Source of the DNA: Massariosphaeria phaeospora | Lineage: Eukaryota; Ascomycota; Dothideomycetes; Pleosporales | Direction: 5' to 3' | Assembly (NCBI GenBank): GCA_011032825.1 | Contig: JAADJZ010000002.1 | Coordinates: 496,001 to 560,000 of the forward strand | Length of the DNA stretch: 64,000 nucleotides | Part shown: one piece after another, positions 47,301 to 60,099 of the stretch | Numbering within the stretch: the stretch's first letter is position 1 | Layout: the number at the start of each line of letters is the position of its first letter | Notes under the pieces: generated by a model | What the model was told of the DNA's origin: nothing | The model's database searches: none | Seen by the model: only the letters and a program-made list of their open reading frames with translations | Position numbers and translations under genes: made by a program

Positions 47301-49250
47301 TTTTACTATTTTAACTATAAGTTTAGTAGCTTACTAGTTTTTTGCTAAAAAAGTTTTTAAAGCTTGTTTTTTTAGAATTTTTTATTGCTCGTAGTAATTG
47401 CACTTGCTAGCGAAGCATTTTTAAAGCTTTAAAAACTTGTCGTAGTTTTAGTTTTTAAAATTTTATTTTGTTGCGTTTTTTTATAGTTTGTAGATAGTAT
47501 ATTTTGTAGTGCAAAAAAGCTAACGTGCTTTTTTACACGTGTCGTAGTTCTTTGCGCATAATTCGTTGTTGCATTTTAAGTAGTTTTTGTTTTATAAACT
47601 TATAAGCTACTATTTTGTAATATGCTTGCATAACTAGTATGTTTAATATTTTTTATTATAATACTACGCTTATTTGCAGCTACTGTTGTAGTTTTTAAAC
47701 TAGTTGTTATAGTTGTGTACGTAACACTTTGTTACTATATATTCGCTATTTTTAAGTAAAATGTATAATAGTAGTTTTAGCTATTGCTAAGTAAGAATTT
47801 TATTGTTTGCGTAGTATACATAGTTTTTTTTGTTGCACTAATGCTAAAGTAAGTTTTTATAATTGTTCTAATTAGCGAATTGTATTTTTTTTTGTTAGTT
47901 TTTGTTGTGCTATTGTTGTATTTGCAACTTTTTATTTTTGTAGTTCTTTAATTTAAAGCGTATAAAACTTGTTTTTGTAATACTAAGTAATATAAGTTTT
48001 TTAGCTGCACATCTAGCATTTGTAGTTTTATAGCTTTCTATTAATTTTCTAAACTTGTAAAGTTAATAGTTTTTTATTGTTTCTATTTATTAGCTTCGTA
48101 AAGTTTTCAAGACTTTCTATTTAGATTTAATTGTTTTTTAATTTTTTAAAGTTTTTTAGGTATAGTGTAGCTACTTGCTATAGTTAAACTATAGCAATAG
48201 TAACAGCTTATGCGCTTGCTACTTTTTATTGTATTTTTAAGTAGTTTTTGCAAAAGTGTTTTACTTTGCTACATTAAAAACATGCTTTGTTGTTGTAACG
48301 CTTTTAGCGTTTTTTTTAAACAATTTATTTTAGAAATGTTGTTTAGTTAAAGTAGCGTTTTTTTTAGTAAACAGCTTTTGTAGTAGCTTATTATTCTAAA
48401 TTTATTTAACGCTGTTAATATCTATTAAGTTGTAGTAATAGGTTTTTTTAATCGTAGCTACTAGGCGTATGTATAGTTTAATAGTAAACTTACGTTTCTA
48501 CTATTGTTGCTATAGTTAGTTGTTAATTTGTACTACAGTTTTAATTAACTTGTTAAGTGCTTTAAGTTTCTTGTTTTAACTAATTTTATTTTTTACGTAT
48601 TTTTTTAACTTTGCGTAGTAAAAGTTGTATAACTTGCGTTTTTCTACGTTATCTACTTTAGCTTAAATTCTTTTTAATTTAATTGTGTACTCGCTTGCAG
48701 ACTTTTTTTATTGCAGTAGTTTAAGTTTGTTTATTGCTTATTGTATTTTATCTACTTTCTTGTAGATTAAATAAAGCTTTTTTTTTAAATAATTTTTAGC
48801 TTGTAAAGATGCGTTGCGTGTTTTGCTTTATTTGTTTTTTATTGTTACAGTTAACGTAGTTGTTTGCGTATAGCTAAAACTATTCTGCTACATTGTTTTT
48901 TATGTGCATTCTAGCTGCAAAAATCTTGTTTTGCTTTGTTAAAAAGCTAGTTATATAATATCTATAGTAAATGTTAATACTCGTAAAAAATAATTATAAC
49001 GTTTTTTTTTTAACTATATTTCTCTAGAAATAGTGCTTTTGCGGCACTACTAGTTTTTTAACTCTTTAAAACTACAACTATTTCTAACAATTTGCTAATC
49101 TACTTGCTTATTTGCTTTATTTAGTTAGCTTACTTTGCTAGTACTATTGCTACGATGCGTGCTAGTGCTTTAGCGCTGCTACTACTTAAGCTTGCTAAAA
49201 TTGTTATATTATTTTAGTTTTAAAACTAAAGTAGTTAAAGTGTTATTAGA
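44386..49250 (-). mobile_element. Ty3/gypsy retrotransposon remnant on the minus strand (RIP-degraded)
   Basis: Minus-strand translation shows, from right to left, a gag CCHC zinc-knuckle remnant (48245-48290, last Cys changed), reverse transcriptase around 45.95-46.4 kb with the active site reduced to YLNN (46113-46124), and RNase H with YNVYNKKLLAIINAFK near 45,081-45,134, continuing to about 44.8 kb. An integrase is not visible before copy A starts, so the 3' part is missing or displaced. Stops are frequent. A 433 bp MITE (45135-45567) interrupts it just upstream of the RNase H motif. I could not find its LTRs; the right boundary is approximate. Confidence 0.78.
45135..45567. mobile_element. 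MITE with about 120 bp terminal inverted repeats
   Basis: 433 bp flanked by TA on both sides (45133-45134, 45568-45569). Its ends (ACGTACTTTATAAATTCGCC on the left, the related inverse on the right) belong to the same family as the ends of Fot1-like copies A and B. The inverted repeat extends about 120 bp inward (through TTAATAATCTAA and TAGATCTAC), leaving a short unique centre. No coding capacity, so it is a non-autonomous derivative that could have been mobilised by the A/B transposase (inference). Confidence 0.87.
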
Positions 49251-49987
49251 AGTGTTTTTTTATTAAAAGTAATTGTAATCGAATTTAGAAATTTCGCCTA
49301 AGAAATTTTTCTATATTCGAAAAGCTAAATAACAAAAAAAAAACAATTTTAATTCTATTTTAAATAGAATAACAAAGTAACAATTTGTTGCCTATAGATT
49401 TAATCTATGTATAAAATGTACTTAGAAAAGTTAACTACAAAAAATTTAAACTATAAAGAAAATTCTACTAATCTATATAGTTCTATAATTTCTTGCTAAA
49501 AGCATTTTACTTAGTTTGCTTAGTATACTTAGTTGCTAAGCGCTTTAAGCTAGCTAAGCGCTTGCTACTTAGTATACTTAGTTTGCTAAAACTTTAATCG
49601 CACTAACTACTATTACGTAACTGCTAATTTAATTTTGCTTTGCGTATTGCTGTACTTTCGTTTTGCAAATTTGCAAGCTCTAACAACTTTTCTACGTCGT
49701 TGCTTAGTTTACGATACCTAGTATCGTTTCTATTCGTAACAACTTTTTATTACTTTAAAACGCAACGCAACGCGCGTAAAAGTGCACTATAAAGTTGCTA
49801 TTGTCTAGAATGTTATTACTAACTCTAGTAATATTTATGTTAGCTAGTAAAAAATTAAAGTAGCTAAAAAAAAGCTAACGCAAGCTAATATATAGAAAAA
49901 AAAATGCTAGTTATACTATTAGCTACTAAACACTCTACAATAGCTTATTATAACCTAGATTAACTTATTTATTCTAACGTTAACTAG

Positions 49988-50305
49988 AGTAGTAAATAGG
50001 TATAAGTTAAGTTAAAGTTAAGTTAGCTTACGTAAAACTCTAGTGCTAACTTAACTTATACCTACGCTAAAACGTTTTAGCGTAGATATAAGTTAAGTTA
50101 GCACAAACTTCTACAATTCTATATTTTAATATATTTTTTTTTATAATTATAACAGCTAGTTATAACAAGTTTATTAACTTAAAAGTAGTACCTATAACTT
50201 AACTTTAACCTACGCTTTAATTACTCTAACTTAACTTTAACTTTAGGTTTGTGCAACTCTAACTTAATTTATACTCAACAATAAATACTTTCTACCTATT
50301 CGCTA
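49988..50305 (-). repeat. GTTAAGTT foldback repeat, copy 1
   Basis: About 318 bp rich in TAAGTTAAAGTTAAGTTAG arrays near both ends in opposite orientation, with an AT-only centre. Its reverse complement matches the segment at 62940-63346 at both outer ends (GCGAATAGGTAGAAAGTA and TTATACCTATTTACTA). It contains an inner perfect palindrome around CTACGCTAAAACGTTTTAGCGTAG (about 50072-50095). Boundaries approximate; class unknown, MITE-like. Confidence 0.7.
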
Positions 50306-51377
50306 GCGTAACGTTAACTAATTTTTAAATTCAAAAATTTAGCGAGGTTAATGTAAGAATAAAAGTTAAAAAAAGCTAGTACAAGCTATAAAAAAACTAT
50401 AGATAGCACTTGCTACTAAGCTAAAAATCTACTAAATTCTGCTAGTAGTACACTTTACTACTAGCTTTACTAAAAAAAACTTTACTACTTTTGTACTTTA
50501 ATTTTACTTAAGTTTGTACTAGTTCGAAGCATTGGTATAAAACTTTAGAAAGCTATTTTACTTTGCAATAGCTTATATAAGCTTCTATTAAAGAATTTTA
50601 AACAAAGTTAGCTTACAAAACGTTTGAGCTTTTAGAAAAAAAAATGTAAAACTAAATAGCTTTAACGTACTTTACGAGCTCGCCGGACATACGAGTTCGT
50701 CGAACACTTTTGCTAAGCTTCTACCAAAACTACTTTATTCTAGCGCAAAACAGCTTACTTTAGCTCTATATAAAGCAATCTAACTTAAAATATTATTTAA
50801 AGTTTACTTTTGCTACTTGCTTACACGTACGTGCGTTATGCTTAGTTTAACTACACTATTTACACTACTTTTAAAATAGTTTACCTACTTTAGCGCGCAC
50901 TTGCGTTTTTAGCTTTTTTTTATTACTACGCGCTTCAAACTCTTTTAGAGCAGTTAAACGAGTTTTATTTTCAACTATCAAAGTTTTTTCTACTTAAACT
51001 TACTTTCTTTTATGCGATCTACGTTGCGTAGCAGCTTTATTTACTGCTCAAAGCTTTGCGATTTTCTTTTGCGCTAACACTAGCTTGTGCGCAATAATAG
51101 CTACTTTTTTTAAAACCTTTTTAAAGGCTTTTACTATAGACGTTGGTAAGCTATTTATATACTTCTAAATTCTTGCCTTTACAAGCGTTAATTGCGACTT
51201 TAGTTTAAAAGTATTGCTTAGAGTTTGCAACTGCTAGAGCTTGTTGTTAATAAATAGTAGTAGTAATAAAGTACGCAACCAAATGTTAAAAGCTGTTATA
51301 ACCTGTTCTAGGTTAAATGAAACTAATTTAGCGCTTTAAAACTTTTTTTGGATATTACTAAAAGTAATTGCTGCATT

Positions 51378-51382
51378 ATAAG
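51378..51382. other. Target-site duplication, left (ATAAG)
   Basis: Five bases directly before the left LTR, identical to 58756-58760 after the right LTR. Copy A has a single ATAAG (reverse complement) at the corresponding place, proving the duplication. Confidence 0.9.
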
Positions 51383-51594
51383 TGTTACGATAGGCTTTTG
51401 AGCTACTCTTAGAAAAAGCCGAAGAAAGCAGAAAAGCCTAGAAATAGCTAGCGCGAGGTAGTTAAAGAATTTTCACACGCTAGCTTAGTATATAGACTCT
51501 TTGAACGGCTCTAAAAAGCAAACAAAGAATTGCGTTAAAATTAATTGTTTTTTTAGTCGAGAGCTGTGGTTTACAAAGTAATAATTTTTTAACA
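51383..51594 (+). repeat. 5' LTR of gypsy element 1
   Basis: 212 bp, begins TGTTACGA and ends TTAACA (TG...CA), matched over its full length by 58544-58755. Differences are mostly C/T and G/A transitions, as expected from RIP. Confidence 0.92.
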
Positions 51595-52299
51595 ATACAA
51601 TTCTCTACCTCTAACTACAGAAACTTACAATTAAAATAGTTAATACTAAAACTAAAGCGTTTACCGCACTTAAGGACTTAGCACTAAGTTACTCTTAAAG
51701 CAGAAGCGCTACATAGGCATTGTTTAACTGTTAAGTAGTATCTAAAAGCTTAGCTAACAGTTAAATAGTTCGCTTTTTTAAAGAAAACTCTAAACCTGCT
51801 CTTAACGAACTTAAGCAACTAGAAGCGAACATTGCCGCTGCTAACTGCTGCATACAGCTAGCAGAAAAGCGCGCTCAACTTGCGAAACTTAAAAAACAAA
51901 AACGAGTTTTGTTTCGTAGCTTAGTTTGCTTGCTTGAATTAGGCTAGCAGGCTTAAGTACCTAAGACTTTTTTTGAAAAGTCTAGAAGTGCTTCTTTAGC
52001 ACGCTTCTTAAAAGGACTAGTTGTAATTTCTACGATCAAACCTCAACACATAGCTCAAGCAGTAGTTTTAGTTTTAGCAACGTTTAACTTTTTTCTTCTA
52101 AAGCCTAAACTCTCTACAAAGTTTAAAAGCAAGAATTAAACCTAGTTGAACGCTTGGGTACGAGGTTGCGAGAGGTTTCTTGCTAACTCTTTTCTTAGTA
52201 CCCTTTTAGAGACACAGAAAACTAATTTCGCTAAAATGTACTTTAGTAACTACTAGGTAGCGTACTAGAAGCGAGCAGTACGCTCGCTACTTTTACAAA

Positions 52300-55200
52300 A
52301 AAAAAACTCTAGTTTGTTATAAGAACTTATAAAAGAAACTATAATAAACATGCTTAGCAGCTTTTAAAAGCGAAAACAACTCGCTTGCTAGAAAGTTAAA
52401 AGAGCAAGCTAAAGCTTTTAATTTTTTATTAAACTACTAAACTTCTTAAAAGTCTAGTAAAAGAAAATTAACCTAGAAACTGCTTTAAACGACTAAGACT
52501 TTTAACATATACACAAGTTTTACTTAGCCTTAGATGTTAGAATTTAAAACTGCTTAGAACTAAATCTACAACGCTAAAAAAGCTTCGTTATTTTAGAAAC
52601 AATAGCTAATTAGCACTAGCGTGTTATTAAAGGAAGCAAGTTGTTCGCTTTTAGTAAGCACGCTGCAGAAAACGCTCTTTGCGAACTTTTTAGCTACAAG
52701 AAAGCTAGACAGCTTTAAAAAAGCCGCGACAATACTTAAGAGTTAAGAAAACTTTTCTCTAGCACTTTACACTTTCGCTTTAAAAAGAACGCTAAACAAA
52801 TTGCTTAGAAAAAGCGAAACTACAAGAATAGTAGCTGTTACTACTGCTACAAAGTAGGACACTTTCGAGATAAATGCCCTAAGCGCTTTTCTAACTTCTA
52901 AAAAAAAGCTAAACTTTAGAGAAAATTCTCTACTTTTTTAGAAGTTTAGTAGTCTACGACCTAGAGCTTATTAGCGCTGCTACATTCTCGCGAAAAGTTA
53001 AAAGGCCTAAATCTACTCTAATAGAAGTAGAAAGAACTGTAATAGAGCTAGAATTAAAAGTCTTAGTCTAAGCTCTCGTTAACAGTAGTGCTAAGAAAAG
53101 TTTTTTTAACAAAGATTTTGCTATTAAAGCTAGGATTAAAATACACGCAGCTGTTAGCTAAAAGCGCTTTGTATTCTTAAACAACTAAGACTTAAAGATT
53201 TTAGGCTATGCTAAAGTGCGTTACAAAATTAAAAATAGTTGTAAACAAAAACGTTCGTCTACAAGAACTTTCTACGTAAGCGAGATTGCGAGTTTTAACA
53301 TAGTTCTAGGCATGCTATAGCTAGAAAAATAGAATCTAGTTTTAAACTTTGTCTAAAAAACTCTTTAGTTTTTAAAACGCTAGACACTCTACAAGCGAAT
53401 TGATATTAAAAATCTAAAGGCTTTCGCAGCTACTGCTATAGACTCGAACTAAGATAGCTATATTATAGCTGCGAGTTTCTTTACTAACAATAGTACAGTT
53501 ACTTTTTTCTAGCAATACTAAAGAGAGTACGAGCAAGCGTTTTCTAAGAAAAACGCTGCGCTGCTAGCAAAGCATAGCCCTTACAAAATGTTAATTAACG
53601 TTAAACTTAAAAAAACCTCGCTTTACAGACTGCTCTATAGCTTTTTTACTTTAAAAGCTAAGCTCTTTAGAGATTACATTTAAAAGAACTTAAAAAAAAG
53701 TTAAATCTAACGGTTAACCTTAAAGGCTAGCGCTTTTATTTTTTTTGCAAAAAAGAAGAACGGCACTTTAAAACTTTGCGTAGACTACTGTAAGTTAAAC
53801 GCTGTAACAGTAAAAAACTATTACTTTTTCTCTCTAATCTAGAAATTTTTAAACAAGCTTGAATTAGCTAAAATCTTTACAAAACTAGATCTCTAAGACG
53901 CTTATTATTAGATTAAAATCAAAAAAAGCGACGAATAAAAAACGGCGTTTTGTACTCGCTATAGCTATTTCGAGTACATAGTAATGCTTTTTAAGCTAAC
54001 TAACGCCTTAGTAGTTTTCTAAAACTACATTAACTTAGCACTAGTAGACTTATTAAACATCTGTTGCATTGTGTATCTAGACAATATTTTTATTTACTTT
54101 TAAAACGAGAAAGAATACGTAGAACACGTTAGAATAGTTTTAAACAAGCTAGTCTAACACAAATTGTACGCGAAACTCTCGAAGTGCGAGTTCTACACTT
54201 AAAAAGTAAGTTACTTTAAGTTTGTAGTTACTCTCGACAAAGTAATAATAAAAGAAAATTAAGTAAGCTTAATTAAGAATTGGCCTATACTAAAATTTGT
54301 AAAAAAAGTTCAAATCTTTCTTAGCTTTGCCAATTACTATTAGCGTTTTATTAATAGGTTTTTAAAGATAGCAACTCTACTGTATAACTTTACCTAAAAG
54401 TTAAACAGCGCAGCCAAAAAAAGCTACGCCTAAAGAAAAAAAAAGTCTAGAATACTAGTGCTAAAGCAGGACGCTTTTGATTTCTTTTAGAAATTAAAGA
54501 ATAAGTTCTTTAGTAGACTACTTTTAACTTATTTTAACTCTAGTCTACTTATACGAGTAGAAACTAACGCTTTAGAATTTGCAATCTTGAGCATTTTAAG
54601 CTAGCCTAGGCTTATTTAGGCTAGAGAGAAGTAGTTGTAGCACCTAGTTGCTTTTTTCTCTAGGAAAATAATAGCTGCAAAGCGCAACTACGACACGTAC
54701 AATAGTAAGCTATTAGCTATTGTCAAAGCTTTTAAGCACTAGAGGCACTACCTAGAAAAGTCCGCTTATAAAATTAATTTCTTAACAAACTACTACAACC
54801 TATAGAGGTTTATAAGTACTAAAGTTTTTACTCGTAAGCAAGCGCAATAGGTTGAATAGCTAGCATTGTTCTACTTCTAAATCTAGCACTGCCTAGGTAA
54901 ATCAAACTTAGCGAATAAGCTTTTACGTTAACTAGACTACAAACTAAAAAACAAGAAAAAGAAATAAAACTCTAGAAGTTAAGAAGCGAAGCTTTTTAAA
55001 AAGTTTAAAACAAAACTCTAGCTCTTTAAGAAAAGTAGAACAGAGTTTAGCTTAGAAAGAGCTACCTAGCCTACGAATGCTTAAAAAGAGCCTAGATTAG
55101 TTGCAACGGTATAAACAACGGTTCTTAGTTGCTTTCTCGCAGCTTTAGTAGCTAAGAACGTTCTAGCTTTAAAACGTTCGCTTTTAACAATAGTTAAAGA

Positions 55201-56600
55201 GTAGATAAAAAAAAACAAGCACGTAAAAGTTGTGCGCAAGTAGCTAAAATTACTTAAGTCTAAAAGACTAAAGTAGGCTGCTTGTTAGTTAGCATTTTTA
55301 GAGAGAGTACTAACGTTTCGCAGGAAACTATACGTACTCGCAAAAGCTAAACTAACAATTCTAAAAAAGTGTTATAATAACTCTTTTGCTAGACATTTTA
55401 AATTTAAAAAGACTTTTAACCTAGTACAACGAAAGTTTTACTAGCTTAAAATGCGAGACTTTGTAAAAAACTACACAAAAACCTATTAAGCTTACTTTTG
55501 AGCTAAGCTAACTAGGCATGCGAAGCACAAGAAGCTGCAGCTTCTTTCTATTTTCGCAAGAACCTAGCAAGACATTTCTTTAAATTTCATTACAAAGCTT
55601 TTTAAAAGCGCTTTTAAAAAGAAACTATACAATAGTATTCTAGTTGTTGTAAACTACTTTTTGAAAATAGCTTATTACATACTAACTAGAAGCACTCTAG
55701 ACGCTTCTAAGCTTGCTAAGGTTTTTTTAAAAAAAATTGTAAAGCTCTATAGCTTCTCGCGTTTGATCGTATCTAATAGAGAAGTTTTATTTACTTTTGC
55801 TTATTAGAGTACTTTTGCGTAGTGCCTAAAAACGAAACGCTTGTTGTTAACAACTTTCTACCTGCAAACTAACAGCTAAACAGAACAAATAAACTAAACT
55901 CTAAAATAGTACCTACGAATGTACTGTAGCTATAAACAAAACAACTAAGCTAAGCTACTCTTTAAAGTAGAATATGCTTACAACAACGCTGTTTATAAGT
56001 CTACTAAAGTTTTTTTATTTAAAGCTGTTTACAAAAAAAACCTGCTTACTGTAAAAAAGCTAACTAACTTAAAAAGCAAAGCGGTCTAGGCAATTAATAA
56101 CGCTAGCGAACGAAAGAACACTCGTCTAGAAATAACAGAAAAGATTTAAAAAGCTTAAGAATACTAACAAAAGTTTTACAACGCAAGGCACAAGGCACGC
56201 TAGTTTAATTTTAAAAACAAAGTTATGCTTAACACTAGATACATTAAATCTACTCGCTCTAAAAAAAAGCTAGACAATAAGTATTAGAGCTTGTTTGAAA
56301 TTATTAGAATAATAGGCAAACAGGCTTACAAGCTAGACCTACCTAAAAATTGCGCTATCTACTTTGGTTTTTACGTTTCTCTTTTTAAAGAAGCTTTTTT
56401 AGAGAACTTTATGCCTAGATATCAACTGCTGCCAAAACAAATTGTTACTCAAAAAAGCGAGAATATTTTTGAAATCGAAAAAATTGTGGAGAAGCGCAAG
56501 GAAAATAATACTTAGCTGTACTAAATAAAGTAGAAAGAGTATAATAACTTAAAAAACTAATAGCTTAAGGCTAGAGAGATTTCTAAGTTAGCTATAAACT
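52300..56600 (+). pseudogene. Degraded gag-pol of gypsy element 1
   Basis: Zinc knuckle CYYCYKVGHFRDKC at 52836-52877; protease-like VNSSA near 53078; reverse transcriptase from about 53.75 kb (CVDYCKLNAVTVKN) to about 54.3 kb with the active site changed to YLDN (54074-54085); RNase H about 54.56-54.96 kb (AKRNYDTYNSKLLAI); integrase about 55.3-56.25 kb with core-like SRLIVSNRE; then a 74-codon stretch (56291-56515) still open, ending in a chromodomain start ENIFEIEKIVEKRK that continues past one stop to about 56570. Numerous in-frame TAG/TAA stand for former Gln and Trp codons. No functional protein can be made. Confidence 0.88.
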
Positions 56601-58528
56601 ACTTCTAAAAACAAATTAGCTTAAACAAAGCACGCAGTTAAAGTTAACTCTTAAAAAGAAAAAAATAGGTTAAGAATAACTTAGATCTCTCTAGAATATG
56701 TTTGAAATAAGAAATAGAAATTAATTTACGTTTGCAGCAAGGTTACTTTATTAGGCTATTTACTTTCGCTTAGTTACTTTACGTTTTTATAAAAGCAAAA
56801 GCTAACAGCAATTTAAAACTAGAAAAGTTTATTAAAAACGAGCACTATAGGCAAGAAAAAAGAGCAAGAAATCTCTAGAAAGCTCTAAAAAAGGCTAGGT
56901 AAAAGCAAAACACCTGCTAGCTACGCAAACGTTAAAGAAAACTAAAAAAAACCACCGCACGCTATACGCTAACTAAACTATTTTTTAAAAAAATTAAGCT
57001 TGCTACGAAGCTTAGCTTAAGACTTTTTAAAAGCTTTTACTTTTTTACTTTTTATACCCGCTTTAGTTGCAATGATGTCTAAACTCTTTTAAATATTAGC
57101 AATCTTAGTTTCGGCGCTAAAACGAGTAGCTTTTTAAAATTAAAGTTAAAAAGGCTTAGAGAGGTTTGGAAAAGACTAGAAAAGCACATACTTTAGCACC
57201 GCGCTTGCGCTTAGTTAGCGCTACAAACAAAAAAGCCGAAGCAAAACTATTGCTACTTAAAAACTAAGCTTCTACTAGCTAGCTTACTACTTTTTTAAAA
57301 TTACAGACTTTTTTCTTTTGCAAATCTGTGTAGCTTACGATTTTAAAATTTTTGAACACAAAATAGTCGAAGTGCAGCGAAATGTTCAAATTGCTTACGT
57401 ACTTGCTGTTAGTTTTTCTAACGAAAGTTAGCAGGCACTAGAAATAAGCAGATTAGCCTAAAAAAAGCCTAAAAAAAAACTTACTTAACAATTAAGTCTA
57501 GAATCTTGTTAGCGCGACGCATAAAGATTTTCCTGCTTTTGTTAGTAAACTTTTTTATTTTTATTACTTTATTTGTCTTAACGTTGTTCTTGAAGAAAGA
57601 CTTAAGCAAGGTTACTATTAATTCTACCGCGTTTTTTAGAGCCTAGGCTAGATTAGTTTAAAAAACTCTAAAAGACTCTAAAGAACTTACTTAGAAGCAA
57701 TTGCAGCTAATTTTTAGGCATTTCACGCAGCGACTAATCGACTTGGTGTTACTTAACTCGATTTGCTTTAACTTTATATACACTTTCTAAGACTGTACGT
57801 CGTAGTACTTCTTAATTAAAAAGCAATACGAAGCGATTTTGTTAACTTTGCTTATAGCAATGTCGCTAATAACTATATCTACGCACAGAATACAGCAGTT
57901 GTAGAAAGCCCTTGCTGTTAATGCTGCCAACTAGATCTAGTGCGCCTAGCAACTCGCGATAAACTGCTCGCTAGGAACTAAAGCGAGCTAAGAAAGTGCA
58001 GTAGAAGCTAGATTACTTTAAAAAACTCTAGAACGAGCTAGACTAGTTTTAAAGCTTTTAAGCTAAGATAAACTATTTGCGAAACGCTTTTTTTTCGCCT
58101 AGCGCTTTACAAGAGTCGTGTTTGCCTAGCTACTAGCGTCGAAGCTATCTTCTTTAGAATTAAGCTGCTAGATTTCTAAATTAGTTGTTATTCTAAATCT
58201 GTTGCATAAGTTAGCTAGAATTTGCGACTAGAATAACTCTCGCTGCTTGTTGCAATAGTGCTAGAGAAATTTCTACTTACTATAGCGCAGCGCAAAACTT
58301 TGCGCTAGCGCAGCTTTTAAAGAAAAAATTAAGAAAATAGAATTTTTCAAGCTAGCGCTGCGGTTAACCTCGCTACGCTAGCAGAACCTAGCGCAAAGAG
58401 CTTTAGTACTAGAAGCGCGTTACATAACGCGCTAGATAGTATAAGTTACTACCTACGTTAGCGCTTTGCTTTGCATTACTTTGCTTTTTCTGCCTTGCTT
58501 CGCTTAATAGCGCGCGAACTCGCTATTC
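56570..58528. other. Unassigned 3' internal region of gypsy element 1
   Basis: About 1.95 kb between the chromodomain and the polypurine tract, less AT-rich in places (57.5-58.5 kb) and containing GCGCTAGCG-like short palindromes. No frame on either strand translates into something I recognise. It could be an acquired gene, an extra element inserted, or a long 3' non-coding region. Confidence 0.45.
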
Positions 58529-58543
58529 TAAAAGAAAAAGCTT

Positions 58544-58755
58544 TGTTACGACAAGCTTTTAAGCTGCTCTTAGAAAAAGCTAAAAAAAGCAAAAAAGCCT
58601 AGAAATAGCTAGCGCAAGGTAGTTAAAGAATTTTTACACGCTAGCTTAGTATATAGACTCTCTAGACGGCTCTAGAAAGTAGACAAAAAATCGCGTTAAA
58701 ATCAATTATTCTTTTGGTCGAGAGCCGTAGTTTACAAAGTAATAATCTTTTAACA
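58544..58755 (+). repeat. 3' LTR of gypsy element 1
   Basis: 212 bp, same start TGTTACGA and end TTAACA as the 5' LTR at 51383-51594, followed by ATAAG. Confidence 0.92.
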
Positions 58756-60099
58756 ATAAGCGCGTATAAAGTATAGTAAAAACTTAAGTTTTGTAATGTA
58801 AGTAATTTGGTTGCGCATGAAATCTTCGGCTTAGCGCTTGTACGCTTTCTTTAAAAAAGCAAAACAACTTACATTAAAAAGCTATAGAAAGTGCGATAAG
58901 TGCAAAAGCATACAAATAGTAATAATCTTGTTTTTTTTGTAGTATTGCTAGAATGCGAGCGAGTTATAGCTCTTATAGCCGTTAATTGCGAGTAGTTAGT
59001 AAGTACTAACTACTTTTTTCTTTGTATACTTATCAAAGTGCTTTAACTACTGCAAGCTAAGTTTATTTGTTGTCTAGCTGTTTTTAGAAACTGCAATAAC
59101 CTAGTTCTAAAGCAGATTTTTTTCTTTGTACTAAGCAAAAAGGTAATAGCAGCTTTTAAAAATAATAAAAAGTAGAATAGCTTACTTTGTTGCGTTAATG
59201 CTTTAGATAACTATTGTTTATTTTTTATTACTTTGCTATATTGCCTTTGGCTGTTCTCGTTTCTCTAAAGCTGTAACAACTACTTTAGTTATTATCTAGC
59301 CTATTATAAAGCTTGTTTTGTTAAAGTTGTACGTATTTTTATTCTAGATGCTGTACTTAGCTTTGATGTTAGCTACTAGGCTAAACTAGCTTTAAATAAC
59401 TTTCAAGTTCTCGCAAAGCGCATTTTTATAATTGTACTTGCAATTAAACTTTATTGTAAACTCAAAACAGTGCTTAACCTACGTACTAGGCTAGTTTAAG
59501 CTAACCTAGCCTAGATTGCGCTTTGCGCGCAAGAAATTGGCTATATTAGCTACAGCTGCAAGCTTAAAGAAAAATCTGCGCGTAATAAGCTTAAGTATAT
59601 ACTCAACAACTACGCTCTTTTTAGTTTTTGTTAGATTTATTAATTCAAGCTTGTAATTTGCTTGTAAAAGCTGTTTAGCGCGTTGATTGCTTAGTGTTGC
59701 TTAAAAAACGTTATAGATAGCTGTAGCGCGTTGCAAAAAAAGTATTGCATTTTGTTTAAAAGCTTAAAAAGCAGTTTGTATCTAACGTTTATTAGAAGAC
59801 TCTATTTAGTATTGTTGTAGAAGCATCGTGTACATAAGTAGAGTTAGTAAAAGCTTAGCAAAAGTATTCGGCGAACTTGTGTATCTAGCAAGCTCTTAAA
59901 GTACATTACGTAGTTGTTTCTTTTTAATTAATAGCTACTATAGGTTATAATAAGCTAGACTAGTTCTTTGCAAAGCTTTTAAAAGTACCTCGCACTAAAT
60001 TGCTACTAAAACAGCAATTTATTTATTTTACTCGAATATACTATTTTTATTACTATACTATTAATCTATTTTAAGTGTTATTAAACCTACGATTAGACG

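Larger units (their letters stand above)
51383..58755 (+). mobile_element. Complete Ty3/gypsy chromodomain retrotransposon 1 (RIP-degraded)
   Basis: 7373 bp with two 212 bp LTRs and a 5 bp target duplication, inserted in Fot1-like copy B. In order on the plus strand: gag with a CCHC knuckle, protease, reverse transcriptase, RNase H, integrase and chromodomain, the order of Ty3/gypsy (Metaviridae-type) chromodomain elements of fungi. A purine-rich tract (58529-58541, AAAAGAAAAAG) lies just before the 3' LTR, where plus-strand priming occurs. Stop codons throughout the pol frame make it inactive. About 1.95 kb between the chromodomain and the 3' LTR is unassigned, which is unusual. Confidence 0.92.
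50665..59906 (-). mobile_element. Fot1/pogo-like DNA transposon, copy B, split by a gypsy insertion
   Basis: Inverted copy of element A: 50665-51382 plus 58761-59906, about 1864 bp once the 7.38 kb insertion is removed, against 1866 bp for A. TA dinucleotides flank it (50663-50664 and 59907-59908). The left end reads ACGTACTTTACGAGCTCGCC; the right end ACGT has become ACAT. The sequence on each side of the insertion lines up continuously with the reverse complement of A around 43,650. Transposase lies on the minus strand and is full of stops. Confidence 0.87.
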
